The notes beneath the pieces are model-generated. The model was given only the letters and a program-made list of their open reading frames with translations, did no database searches and was not told where the DNA came from. Below are positions 33,681 through 45,334 of a stretch of 64,000 bases of DNA, in pieces (position 1 is the stretch's first letter; each line of letters begins with the position of its first letter). The stretch lies in assembly GCA_018697195.1 (NCBI GenBank), contig JAGMWU010000074.1, positions 132,415 to 196,414 of the forward strand. The letters run 5' to 3'. Origin of the DNA: Certhia americana. Its lineage: Eukaryota > Chordata > Aves > Passeriformes > Certhiidae. A program made the translations under genes and the position numbers.

Positions 33681-35386
33681 GGTTAAAGGGACAGGAGAAA
33701 CTACACTGGGATACATTGCTTCTAGCTTCATACTTTACACTAAAATTTGTTTTCTCTCCCTGGATGATATTTTAATAGTCTATGTTTTCTCAGGTATTAA
33801 CAATAGTGAGTTGTTGACAATGAAAGAATTTAGTTGCTGTGTCTCTTCCTTGCCAGTTTAAAAACAAATGGATTCAGTTCAGAATCAAAAATTTGCTATG
33901 CAGGAGAAAAGGTCTGCATACATAGTAGGTGTATAGGCTTCCTCTATAGCCAATAGAAATTGCCTTAACCTAGCTAGAAAAGTATAGAAAGTGATTGTTC
34001 ACAGCCTGATATAGATATAAGGCTCATTTGGGATGCCTGACCATAGTTCTGGAGTTTTTGGAAATGTAGCAGGGAAACCCACACAGCCTTCAGCTGCAGG
34101 CCTAGAAAGTTATGGTCTCACACAGACAGTCCCACTGAGCCCCCTGGCTTGTATCCCGAGTAGCTCTTTAGCTTTAGTGGTTTTACTGCCTGCAAATTTC
34201 ATCAAGTTGTCTGCACACACAGGCATCTAAAACATTGGAGGTGCCCTGAGGCAACCCCATGAGGCTTCAGACAGAAGTACATCTCCTGCAGAATCTGTGC
34301 CACATCTGCCATACATCATGTGGATGCCTTGGATGTCCTGGGACCTGTGTGAGCCACGGAATGAGCACCTGCCTTGACTATTATGATTCTCCTAGAGGAT
34401 CAGCAGATGCCAGCAGACCTCAGCACTGGGCTCTAAATGCCAGACTGTGGTTTTGGAGTCTATCTCATTATCTTTGAAGTAATCTATTTCAATCCATACC
34501 AGACCCATTAGTTTATCACAATTATCCTCTGCCTTGTGTCATTGATATCCAGACTAAGTGGAGTTTACAATTGAATATGGCTGAAACTGCAAATACTGCC
34601 TGTGCACAAGAGAATGACAGAGATTTGAGTGCTGACTCCTTTATGTATGACTGGGGTGCTTTATTCACTTCTCATGTTCCTTCTTCTTTGCCGCAGAAGA
34701 ACTTCCCTGAACTTGCAGTTTTTATTTGTGATGAACAAATCAGCCTAATTCTTTGCATCATAAACAAGAGGTCTGCCATCCTTGAACCCAGTTAAATACC
34801 AAAGACATAGTGTATCTACTCTCCTTAGAAAAAACTTAGGTACAGTACCTTGGATTTAGTTTATTCTACTTAAACTTTTAAAATTTCTTTTTATGGCATT
34901 TCTCAGCAGTATTTACAAACAGAATTATACATATGTATTTCTGCACCAAAACTTAACAAGGCTAAAAATCTTAATTTTTTAAAAAATATGCCATAATATT
35001 TTGTGTGTTTTAAAGCACACAGATTTATGAGTTACAGGAGCCTTTACAAGGAAATACTTTATTGTCTTATTTGTCTGCTAGACTCTACTGACTTTTTAAT
35101 ATATGTACTTATGGTCTAGAGGTAAATCTGGATTCTCTCTGATATACAATTCGCTCTGTGATGTCCTTTTCTTATGTTCTTATAGAAAAAGAAAAACTGA
35201 GAAACAATTTACAATTTAAAAACAATTGTTCTTGCACAATTTTAAATTGTTTTTTATATATTATATATATATAATATATATCATATATAGCATATATATT
35301 TGTGTGTGTTGTGTGTGTGTGTGTGTGTTGTGTGTATTAGGAGTAAAAGACAATATCTCCTGTTGTCAAACAAGGTATGCCAAAGC

Positions 35387-35431
<45 letters not shown>

Positions 35432-36281
35432 TAGGAGTAAAATACAATATCTCCTGTTGTCAAACAAGGTATTTCCAAAGCAATTATAATATGTCAATAT
35501 GGACACAATGAAGAAAGATTTAAAATATGGTTGTTAGGTAGAACTGCTTGTTAGGAAGAACACAAAACTGCTTGTATATATGCATTGCTTTAGAAAGAGA
35601 CAGAATAAATAGAGGAAGTGAAGAGTTAATGACTTTTGGTTGTGTTTTAAAGTCAAATGTTACATTAGTGGGACAATTTTACATGAGTTTGTGAACTAAA
35701 GTCCTTAAAAATTGTGAGATAAATTGTTAAAACAGCTCAGCAACTTATTTTAAAAGAAGCAATAAAGACAAAGCTCCAGATAATAGACTGTTAGAAAGTT
35801 TTCTATTTTGTACTGTAAAAAATCTAATGAATTAGCTTTTCTCTGTTAAAAGCCATTGCTTTGGCATATATTTAATAGTCTATGTTAGAGTGCTCTAAGA
35901 TAAATTTTAAAAAATTCCCTACAGAAGTAGGCAGAAATATTTGGTTTGTCCTACTTCTTTTTAATTTCTAAAAATGGTGTAGCTCTTCTTAGAAGTAGCA
36001 TTTAATTGCTGAGAATGTTTTGTAGTTGTGTTTTTCTTCTCATTTTTCTCACCTATGGAGTAATGCACTCTTGTGCAGAGGTCAGAAAGTTATCTTTCTG
36101 GAGCTGGGGGAATTTGCCTTAGCATAAGTATCTAGAATTTATTTGTGAGAAAGCAGACCAAGAAAACAGGGAAATGAGCTATGTTCCTTGTTATACTTTG
36201 TACCAAGCTGCCCTTTGACACTCATTCTATCTTCCTCATAGCTGCTGCTTCTGAATAATCCACTACCTTTTCAGATCACAG
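33681..36281. other. Non-coding DNA with dinucleotide repeats
   Basis: No gene recognised. The notable content is the TA/TG microsatellite with its 94-bp duplication at 35255-35475. The open frames at 34259-34477 and 34571-34795 show no recognisable domain. Confidence 0.55.
35255..35475. repeat. Compound TA/TG microsatellite with 94-bp tandem duplication
   Basis: (TA)n at about 35258-35299 is followed by (TG)n, then a unique block TATTAGGAGTAAAAGACAAT that continues to about 35378. A second (TG)n and a second copy of the unique block (from 35429) follow. The two blocks start 94 bp apart (35335 and 35429) and differ at only a couple of positions in 44 bp, so the duplication is recent. Confidence 0.9.
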
Positions 36282-36735
36282 TCACAGAATCAGAGAATCA
36301 CAGAGTAGTTTGGGTTGTAAGGGACCTCAAAGTTTATCTCATTTCAACTCCCCTGCCGTGGACAGGGATACCTTCCACTAGACCTGGTTGCTCAAAGCCT
36401 AATCCAACCTGGCCTTGAACACTTCTAGAGACAAGCAACTTCCCTGGGAAACCTTCTTCAGTGTCTCACCACCCTCACAGTAAAGAATTTCTTCCTTATA
36501 TCTAGTCTAAACCTGCCTCTTTCAGTTAGAGGCAATTTCCCCTTGTCATATCCCTACATGCCCTTGTGAAAAGTCCCTTTCCAGCACATTTAAAGGCCTC
36601 TTTAAGGTACTAAAAGGTGGCTGTAAAGTTTCCCTGGTGCCTTCTTTTCTATAGGTTGAACAATCCCAATCCTCTCAGCCTGTTTTCACAGGAGAGCTGT
36701 TCCACCCTTTTGATCATCTTCATGGTCCTCCTTGG
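36282..36735 (-). mobile_element. CR1 LINE 3' fragment, minus strand
   Basis: The plus strand opens TCACAGAATCAGAGAATCAC, the reverse complement of the CR1 tail, followed by the GTTTGGGTTGTAAGGGACCT block. It continues through the CR1 3' UTR (GTTGCTCAAAGCC, CCAACCTGGCCTTGAACAC) to about 36735. It is 5' truncated, as usual for CR1. No usable coding capacity remains. Confidence 0.9.
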
Positions 36736-37329
36736 TTTATAATGAGCTAATAACTAAAGGTTGGCAAGCTGATTCTAGGTCAATAGTATCAAAAGACTAC
36801 AATGAGCATTCTTTGCTTCTTGTTCTCTCACCCCATGGCAGTCAACACAGAGTTCAGCACTGGCTTCCCTGAGGTCTGAACAGAGCGGGAAAGTATTGCC
36901 AGTACTGAGGAGGAGCAGAGCACCACTGTTGGCTGTCTAGCCGGTGTCATACTCATCACTGATACTTAAGCATAGGAACACCATAAGCTTTGTCGTTGTA
37001 TATACAATGCCCAGAGCAAATAAACCAGTTGTAAGACTTGATGGCCTCACTCTGTGAGCTGCTCTCCCTTTGAATGATCTCTTCGTCGTTCACAAAGTGC
37101 AAAGAGTCTGTGCTTGATGTTGTAAGTGGGTGAGTACAGGAATTGAGACAGCAGTTCTACTAGGAAGTCCCAGAGTATGCTCTTTCGTTTAATCTATGAC
37201 TCAGAACACCAGACATTAAGGTTGAATAAGGTTGAAGGGCAACTTTTCAGACATGTCTCCCCTTCAAAGCCACTGTCACACTGAATGTCATTCCCTTCTT
37301 CTTGATGGGGACAGAATTTTTCGCAGGCC
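36736..37329. other. Spacer between two inverted CR1 fragments
   Basis: About 590 bp with no gene or repeat family that I recognise. The last 130 bp (37200-37329) could be a diverged extension of the plus-strand CR1, but I cannot align it with confidence. Confidence 0.4.
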
Positions 37330-37597
37330 TGTAGGGATAGGACAAGGGGCAATGGTTTTAAATTAAAAGCAGGTATATTAAGAGTTGACATAAGAAAGAA
37401 TTGCTTATCCAGGCGAAACACTGGAATAGGTTGCTCAGAGAAGCTGCGGCTGCTGCATCCCTGGAAGTGTTTAAGGCCAGTTTGGATGGGGCTTTGAGCA
37501 ACCTGGTTTAGTTGATAATGTCCTTGCTCATTGCCGGGGGGTTGGATTAGATGACTTTGGAGATTCCCTTCCAGCCCAAACTATTCTATGGTTCTAT
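37330..37597 (+). mobile_element. CR1 LINE 3' fragment, plus strand
   Basis: The CR1 3' end reads in the forward direction: GATAGGACAAGGGGCAATGG, AAACACTGGAATAGGTTGC, CATCCCTGGAAGTGTTTAAG, TTGGATGGGGCTTTGAGCAA, and it ends in CTATTCTATGGTTCTAT, the CR1 tail. About 270 bp, 5' truncated. It lies in inverted orientation to the CR1 at 36282-36735. Confidence 0.9.
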
Positions 37598-39673
37598 CAT
37601 TCCTGAGGATGAGCCAGGCTATGAGAGGGCCATGTCTATTCATGGAGAGGCAGAATCACACAGGCTGGGAGGAAAGACCTGGGATTGGATCCAGCTGGAA
37701 AGGTTTTTGGTTTTTTTGTTTCTCTCCTGAGACAGACATTGGCTTCTGGACTTTTTAGCTCTGTCCCCACCATCTTCCCAGGTGCTCTAGAGTAACAGCT
37801 CATTCACAGGCAATGGCACACTCATATGCAGAAATGTGTTACTACACAAGCTGTGTGTGCCCTGCTGGGTATCGCAAAGCTCTGAGCAGTGACCGAACTG
37901 TGCCAGAGAAAATGCTGGTGAGAAAACAAGATGAACAGCTTTAGGAAGCTGACAACAGGGAGTAGAAAGCATATGGTAGAGAGTGGGAGAGACATCAGTT
38001 GTACTGACATATGTGCAGAGTTGTTGGGGGAAATAGATCTAGAATCATAATTTAGGTATCTGGAAATAAAAATTCAAGAATGATGGTGGGGAATTGAGGA
38101 AGTTGAAGACAAAAAATTATATGGCTATGAATCATGGAGTATCAAAGGTATTTTCTGGAATAAAATGGGTCATTTTTTCAAGTCTTCTTGCTGCCTGCAT
38201 CATCTGTGCTCCTACAAAGAGGAAGACAACACTTCTTACAGAGCACTGATAAAGAGGTCAATAGTTGACGCGTGGAACTTGTAATGCATTCTATTTCTGA
38301 CAGATTTCACACCTTCACCATCACTGAAAAGATGTGAGTCATGATGACCCTTCATTTCAGACAGAGAAAAGCAGGCTACTGTTGCAAAAAACTGCTTTTT
38401 AATGTGTACTAAAGAATTTGTATTCAGAAGAAATTTGAGAAGGTCATATCTGTGTAGGTGAGCAGAGATTATTTTTTCCACTTCAGAAATTATCAAGGAG
38501 AAAAGAGAGTAGAGTGAATTGCTGTGGAAAGGAAAAAAAGCCACCCAAATCCCAACCCCTAAATTATCCTCTCTCTGTTCTTTCAGAAAACACTGTGTTT
38601 AGGGTAGTCAGGATGGGAATGCAGACATCTTACAGAAAGTACCAAGACTGGAATAACAGAGAGCAAGAAAATCATTGCCAGCTAATGCTACTGAAGAAGG
38701 TCTCTTCCCTGGGACACTCCTGTGTTAATACTGTGTATTAAGCACCTATAGCACTGGCGCATTAATGTGAAGTGCTTTCTCATGCCCTCTGGATCCTCAA
38801 ATCCATAAAGCTTAGAGGTTATTTCATTGTCTCCTGTTGTTATTTGGTTTGTCCATAAGGATTTGCAACCAGATGGAAAAAGGGGACTGAAAGGAATGGA
38901 GAGATCAAATTTCTAACTTTGACAGATATTCCATTAAAAACAGACAGCTAACAGTCATCTTTTTCTGCTATTTAATCAATAATGCATCTAATTATTCTCT
39001 TGACAGACTGATATTTTAATTATTTTAGTTTAAATAAAGTAGGTACATTGTGTTTTCATTTTTCTAGCCTGATTAGCAAAATAACAAAAGATCAAACCAT
39101 CTTTGTTTGCCTTTTCCCAGTTTGAAATTCAGGCTGTCTGAATTGCTCTTGAATGCACAACAGTGGGCTTGGGTAATAAATGAGAAGCTGTAAGTTTTGT
39201 TTCTTCTGTTGGCCTGGATGTATATCTAGAAGGAATTGACACTAATTTAAGAGGTAAATTTCTTAATAAGTAGAATCTATAGTACAAATAGAGATGAAGA
39301 GAATGCAAAGATTTTGCATTTCTTCTGGTTCTTGGCAGCTGCTGAGACTCCATACTTATGCTTGGAGTTTTTTAAAGCACTCAAAGAATTACTGTGTGTA
39401 AAATGTGTTTGTGTGGTATGTATAGCAACATTCACTAAACTTCGTACTCAGATAATGTGAGGCACTGTGGTTGGGTTTTTTTCAGAAACAGGAAGTCAAG
39501 CTCAAATGAGACTGATTCCAAACACTGACCAATTTTTTCCTGACTCCAATTTTGCCTTGACCTTTCCTGACTAATGCAAAATGAGGCTAGCTATGTGGAG
39601 TGGGGTTTTTTTTCAGTGTTTATACTGTAAGAGTCATGCTGACTGAAACAGAACCGTGCTTGTTCTCTTCCAG
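37598..39673. other. Non-coding DNA upstream of the candidate exon
   Basis: No gene or repeat family recognised. If the exon at 39674 is real, at least its 3' part is intron on the plus strand, ending with branch point CTGAC (39639-39643), polypyrimidine tract and CAG. Confidence 0.5.
39639..39673 (+). promoter_or_regulatory. Splice branch point and 3' splice site for the candidate exon
   Basis: CTGAC (39639-39643) fits the metazoan branch-point consensus. It is followed after about 20 nt by the pyrimidine run TTGTTCTCTTC and the CAG acceptor (39671-39673), with no intervening AG in the last 20 nt. Confidence 0.45.
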
Positions 39674-39878
39674 TGAGCCACATAATAGATCCTTTGAGAG
39701 AAGCAGTGGAGGTGGTGTGGAAGGTCATTGACTCAGTTTCTGTACACGCCAAGAGGATGCAGGCAAATGGTGGTGTGAATTCATGCAAGTCAAAAACACC
39801 TGATAGCAAGACACAAGAGGGCAGCTTAAAAACAGGAGGAAGCAGCAAGATTCTGACACTTCCTAAAAAAAAACATAG
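39674..39878 (+). CDS. Candidate internal coding exon of an unrecognised gene
   Basis: A 205-bp segment bounded by textbook splice signals. Upstream are a branch-point match CTGAC about 31 nt before the acceptor, the tract TTGTTCTCTTC and CAG at 39671-39673. Downstream the donor reads CATAG|GTATGC at 39878/39879. Only one frame is open throughout. It gives about 67 codons beginning SHIIDPLREAVEVVWKVIDS, followed by a hydrophilic Ser/Lys/Thr-rich stretch ending LPKKKH. The exon would start after one base of a codon and end after two. The first part looks helical and amphipathic; the second is basic and probably disordered. I do not recognise the protein. It could be a real exon of a long gene, an alternative exon or a pseudo-exon. 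No other exon of the same gene is evident in the window. Confidence 0.45.
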
Positions 39879-42800
39879 GTATGCAGACAGACAAACACAC
39901 ACTCTACCTACAACAGTTTTATTTCTCTCTTTCTCTCTCTTTTCTTTTTTTTTGTTTTTTTTTTAAAGGAGGGATTTATTTACTGTGTTTTGAAATCAAA
40001 TTTGATTAAATAAATTTATGACCTATGTTTTGCCAGTCCTTTGGTTGGCCTTCTCTCAAATTTTGAATCCCTTCTCCAAAATGCATATGGCTATCTTAGT
40101 CCATAACTCCTATGAGAACTATTGGAGATTCTGGGTCATCTCATCTGGGTGAATGATTATGTTGTCACACCTCTTACAGTGTCTCAGATCATGAGAACAA
40201 TAAGTGCTTTCAGCCTCATATATCTGAAGTTGCCTGTGTCTGTTTTGTCAGTGGAGGGAAGAGGCAGAACACCAAAAGTAGATGCCTACTGTAGTGATCT
40301 GCTCACCTACAGGTCACAACTACCTTCTCCACTGTGACTGAGCCCTGGCTGCCCTAGGGAGCAGGGGCATGTACTTACTCATCTCTACCTTCACTTTTGA
40401 CACTGCTGTGGCAGTAAAACTCAGTCAGCCATCAAAGTGAGATTCATTTTACCCAACTACAGTCATCTAAAAGTTTGTAGATCAGTGTAGCAGGTCATCC
40501 AGGCTCCAATTCTGCTCTAACCACCCAAAATTTATAGCAGGTCCCTGAGGTATTGGGATGAGTGAATCATCCTACCCCTTCAATCTCCCCATGGGAGGCA
40601 GAGGGAGCTGAGACAGCAACTTTTCACAAGATGCCTCAAATCCTGAGAGCTTTTTAGGTAAAGTGATGGTGGCTCTACTCCACTTTCCCCTTCTCTGGTG
40701 TCCCCCAATTTCTGGGGGGGGACTGTTCCCTTCACTGCCAAACTCCCTGCTTTTGGGGAGAGTTGGTGGTGCGAGAAGAGATTCAACAAGGCTGTGAGCC
40801 TGTAACAGATGTAAACCCAGTAGGACTATTCACATGGATTAGGTTACAGGTATAGTGCAATGCCTATGTGATTTGTTAGTGTTAATCTGCATCTGTTTCT
40901 TTTTATTGCTGCCTGGGGGCATATTTGTACTAAGAATGGCCATTTCAGCAAAGTCTATGCACTCCTAAATGTAAATCTGAAGTCCTGCCAAGCATCTGAG
41001 GATGGGAAGTCACTCTTGTGAATAGCACATCCCTTCTTTTCATTGTCATTTGTCTTAAATTTTTGATATTACTGTAGTGCCTAGAAGCTGTAAATTAGGT
41101 TTAGGGCCTCATTCTGCTGGGTCCTGTACAGGCAAATCAGATCACACTGGCTCTGTTTTAGGGAGCCTACCATTTTGTAAACCTGCCACCCAAATATAAA
41201 AGACCTATTTGGTTTGAAGGGAAGGGATGAGATGAAGGAATGTCAGGGCAGATTTTGTTTGCTCTTTGTACCATGCCGTGGAGCAGGCAACCTTGTTGCT
41301 CTGGTCAGAGGCAATGAGAGTGAGCAAAAGGTACAGCTGGCTGATCTCCTGTAGCACTGTTTGTACCCAGCAAAGGCCAAGCCTTCACTGTCAGATTGGG
41401 AACACCTGCAAGTCCAGACACGAGGGCTGTACCATCCATGGGGTGAAAGTCACTCCAGCCCTCTCACAAACATCCCTAACTTCTGCCACAATCTGCATGC
41501 CCTTGCTGGAACCTCCTCTCTGAGCAAACAGAAGGGGACATGCTCCTACTTTCATTGGTGTGACCAAAATCCACCACCTAATCTGCTAAAGCCAAAGGCA
41601 TAGCTTTCAATTGTACAATATATTTTAAATCATCACATTAAATATTGTGTTAATTCAGCAGCAGTACTTTGCTATTGTTGCTACTGGCAGTTTCTTTTTG
41701 AAAGAAACTCAGCAGGACTTGAAGAAGACTTAAAAAAAAATGTTGTACTTTTTAATATTGAGAACACACTATTCAGTGAAAATTCTCATCTTCCATTTAT
41801 TGCAAACATTTCCATCTGAAGGAACGCAGAATTTTCTTCTTTATCACCCCCCCCTCAGTATACTCCATAGTATAAAGGAGTTGGCTTTTATATGATGCAT
41901 TGTTTATCACAGCAATAACAATAAACAACTCAATAAAGTAAATCAATGCCTTTTTTAAAATATGAGATCCGAAGCCTAGATTTGAAAATGTACTGGTATA
42001 AAATTTCTCTAATTTTCAAAAATCTGCTTTTTCTCATCATAATTTCTGCTGCTGTTCTGCAAGTCCAAACAGAATTATTCCTTCCCTAAGATGTCTTCAT
42101 CCTTTTCTCCTTTTTTGTTTGTTGGCAGTTTGTTTTGTTCTTCCCTTTCATACTCACTGGACTTAGACTCCTAACAATTTGACATTGATACTGACCTAGT
42201 AAAGTATTCACTCCATGCTGTGCCTGGCAAGAAAACACTTCTATATTGAAAAGATAATGTGCATTTTGCAAATAAACGTAGACAAGAGGACAGATAACAT
42301 TTTAGGTGTACCAGCTTGGCAGCATAGCTTTGATGTGCCAAACTTTTCTAGCTGTGAATGATTTCCATCCCAACTCTGCAAGGAGTGCAGCAAGGAGGCT
42401 GAACAGCATGGATTGAGTGCCAGGCTGACACAAATATTAGTTGTTGCCTTTTACCCACTCTGTGAACCTGCAATGATCCCTGTGAAATGGAAACCAAAGA
42501 TTTCATCCCTCCTGGTGTAAGTAGGGAGCTTGAACTTTCTCTGAACTCAGTGTGTTGAAGTCTGAAATAGTTCAAGAGGAAAGAATGAAGGACTTGATAA
42601 AGACTAAAACTGTATAGCTTCATGTTCTGGGTAATGCACACAGCTAGATCTGAATGCTATTGCCACATGAATGGGAAAATTTACATACCTGATTTGGTTT
42701 TTTTCCTGAGGTTTATCTGGTTAAAGCTGTTGCTACCTTGCTAGCACTACAGGCCAGATAGCAGGACATACTGAGGAATAAGACATAACACTGTCAATAA

Positions 42801-43929
42801 ACAGGGGTAGCAAGAACCCTGATTGCTAAAATTCTGGTATTTTTATTTCCCATCAGGTTCTGGCAAAAGCTGTGGAAAGAAGGAATTGATACATGCCTGT
42901 GCTTGCTCCCACTGGTGACAAATGGCTATTATGATAATCTTATCTCTGGAGACTGACCTTAACCTGCCAAGTTCACTCCATTTAACATACCTGCTGTGTT
43001 AAACATGTGGTTTGAGCATTATCACAGGACATGGCTGTTGCCTGGGACAGTCTCTTGATGTCAGTGGCAGGGGGGCACTATGTCCCAAATGTGTGTGGGA
43101 AAGACAACTGTAATGTTTATCCAGAACACACCCATTGGCAGCACCACTCAGAAACTGCTACTGAGTCTCTCTGAGGCAGAGAAAAACGTGGGCACTTTGA
43201 ACTCATAAGGGAATTACCCATTCAGAGATCCCTTTCTCAAATTAAACTTTACCTTTTCTCTCTTATTGTCCCAGACTTATTAGAATACATTCTTTCATGG
43301 CAAATAGTGGTGCAGAGCTGGAACCTGATAGTGACTCCCATGGCCTTTCTGCTATGAAGCTTTTAAATAGTGTAATGTGTCTCAGGAAAAAAAAACAAAA
43401 AATTGAAAGTGTATATTTCCACAAGGTAAATTAGGGAAGGACAAAAATTTTCTGAATCCTTTTTTTTTTTTTTCCATACAGATTTATAATTGAGATCTGC
43501 ATCTAGGAGCTGTTCGTGTGGCCAAATAATTAGCTATAAATGGAGTATTGCAAAATTATTTCTGTGAAGGCTTTTGTATCTTCCATTCTCATTTTGACTT
43601 TACTTGCACTGGATGCTCCTCATTCCTGCAAAGGAAACTGACTGTTTCTCTAAATTAGCAGTGTTCTGTTCATTTTAGGGGATATATGGATTTTGCTTAT
43701 CCAATCACTACCTCAAAATTCATAGACAATAACCAGTCAGAAAGAAGTATTTTTTATGATGTAAATTATAATACAGTGACAGAAATTCTGGTATTTAAAA
43801 TAAATCATATAACTTTATTTCATTAAATGGAAGACTTTGCAGAACAATCCCCTTTAATCAGAACTCATGTTTGCCACTGCTTTTTTTCCAGTGCTAGCAG
43901 AATTAAAGACACTGAAAGAAACCAATACT

Positions 43930-43931
<2 letters not shown>

Positions 43932-43961
<30 letters not shown>
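43932..43961. repeat. Poly(T) run of 30
   Basis: Thirty consecutive T. It could be the reversed A tail of a short retroposed copy, but no element body is recognisable on either side. Confidence 0.9.
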
Positions 43962-43963
<2 letters not shown>

Positions 43964-45314
43964 TTCTGTGGCAGATTGAAATCCTGGTGTGAATTTTGGA
44001 CGTTTATGAGCCTTCTGGGCTGTAGTGTTTTGTTTACTCTTAGCCGTGTAAAAGCCAGTTTGGCTCAGCTAGCAGTCTCTGTACATCAGGCAATGCAGTG
44101 AGCAGTTCATCCAAGCTCTCTCAGCAGACTGGGCTGGGAGGGGGTTAGGCACCTTCCTTTATGATAACAGAAATGTTACATGAACCAAACCTCATCCTGG
44201 TTTAGGAGGAGTGGCAATATGAGGGCTACAGCAAAGGATGCACTGCTGATCAGCCTGGAAGGTACAAGGAGGAAAGGGTCTGAGTTTGATCTGTCTGCAA
44301 CTGGACAGCAAGGGCATCTCTAATTTTGCTGTTGATACCATTTCATGTGTTGCCAAACAAAAAAAAAAGTAAAGGCCAGGATTTGCACATGAAAAATGTA
44401 ACTGTACAAATGCAACAAAGATAAGAAATAAACTCTTGATCAGAACTAAAGAAAAGGTAAAAAGATTGTGGTCATAGTGCAATAGGCATGTTTGGTATAT
44501 GCTTTTGTCATGTGTCCTGGAGGCTTTATCAAATGCTGATCCATCATATTGTTAGGGCTGATCTCAGATGCAATGTAGGTCAAATGAACATTGCACATTC
44601 AGCAAAACTTCATCGGGCTGATCCACCTCCCAGTAATAAAACATTCTTTATTGACTTCTGTAGAAGCCTAGTCTTTGTAAGAAAGAGGTGTAAATAGAGA
44701 GGCTTCTCCAATTACTCCTGCATGGGCAGGAGTATTGTATGGGCATTCAGAACCCAATGAACGCAGGGATGTTAACAGGGCTTTCACAATTCACTGTGAT
44801 TTTGAGTGGCTGGGATTCTTGCTCTAGCTTTCCCCAATGCACGGTAACCACTGTCATGGGAAACCACTTTGCATTCCTGAATTTCAACCCCCTGGTAAAC
44901 AGTAGTTTGAAACACCACCAAGAATGATAATACTGGCAGTGGCAGAGTTTAAATGAGCTGAAGAGGGGTGCCTCTACATTTGATTGACTGAAAATGCCAT
45001 AGCATCATTCTAGAGTAATCTTCCTCCCAGAAACATGTCAAACTGAGTGGTTTTGACAAATGACTGGTTCACATAGCATCTCACCCCACCATCTACTGCC
45101 ACTTTCTGTGACAAATAACACAACTCAGAAATGGTGGGGAGAGGAAGGGGATTGGCTGGGTGGGGGTAGAGGGTGTGTGTGAGTGTGAGGAGAACTGTCT
45201 CTGAATCAGTCTGTTTTTAAATGGCATTTCTGAGAGCTTTGGGGCTGGGTATTTTTTACCTCTTTGACTGATTTTTTTTCCCCTCGACTGGAACAAAAAA
45301 ACCCCAACAAAACC

Positions 45315-45334
45315 AAAAAAAAAAAAAAAAAAAA
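45315..45334. repeat. Poly(A) run
   Basis: Twenty A within a longer A-rich stretch (about 45294-45373) containing C and G interruptions. Confidence 0.9.

Noticed and set aside
43932..43961. Poly(T) as the tail of a reversed processed pseudogene
   Set aside because: No gene-like body was recognised on its left side (43600-43931) or right side (43962-44300).
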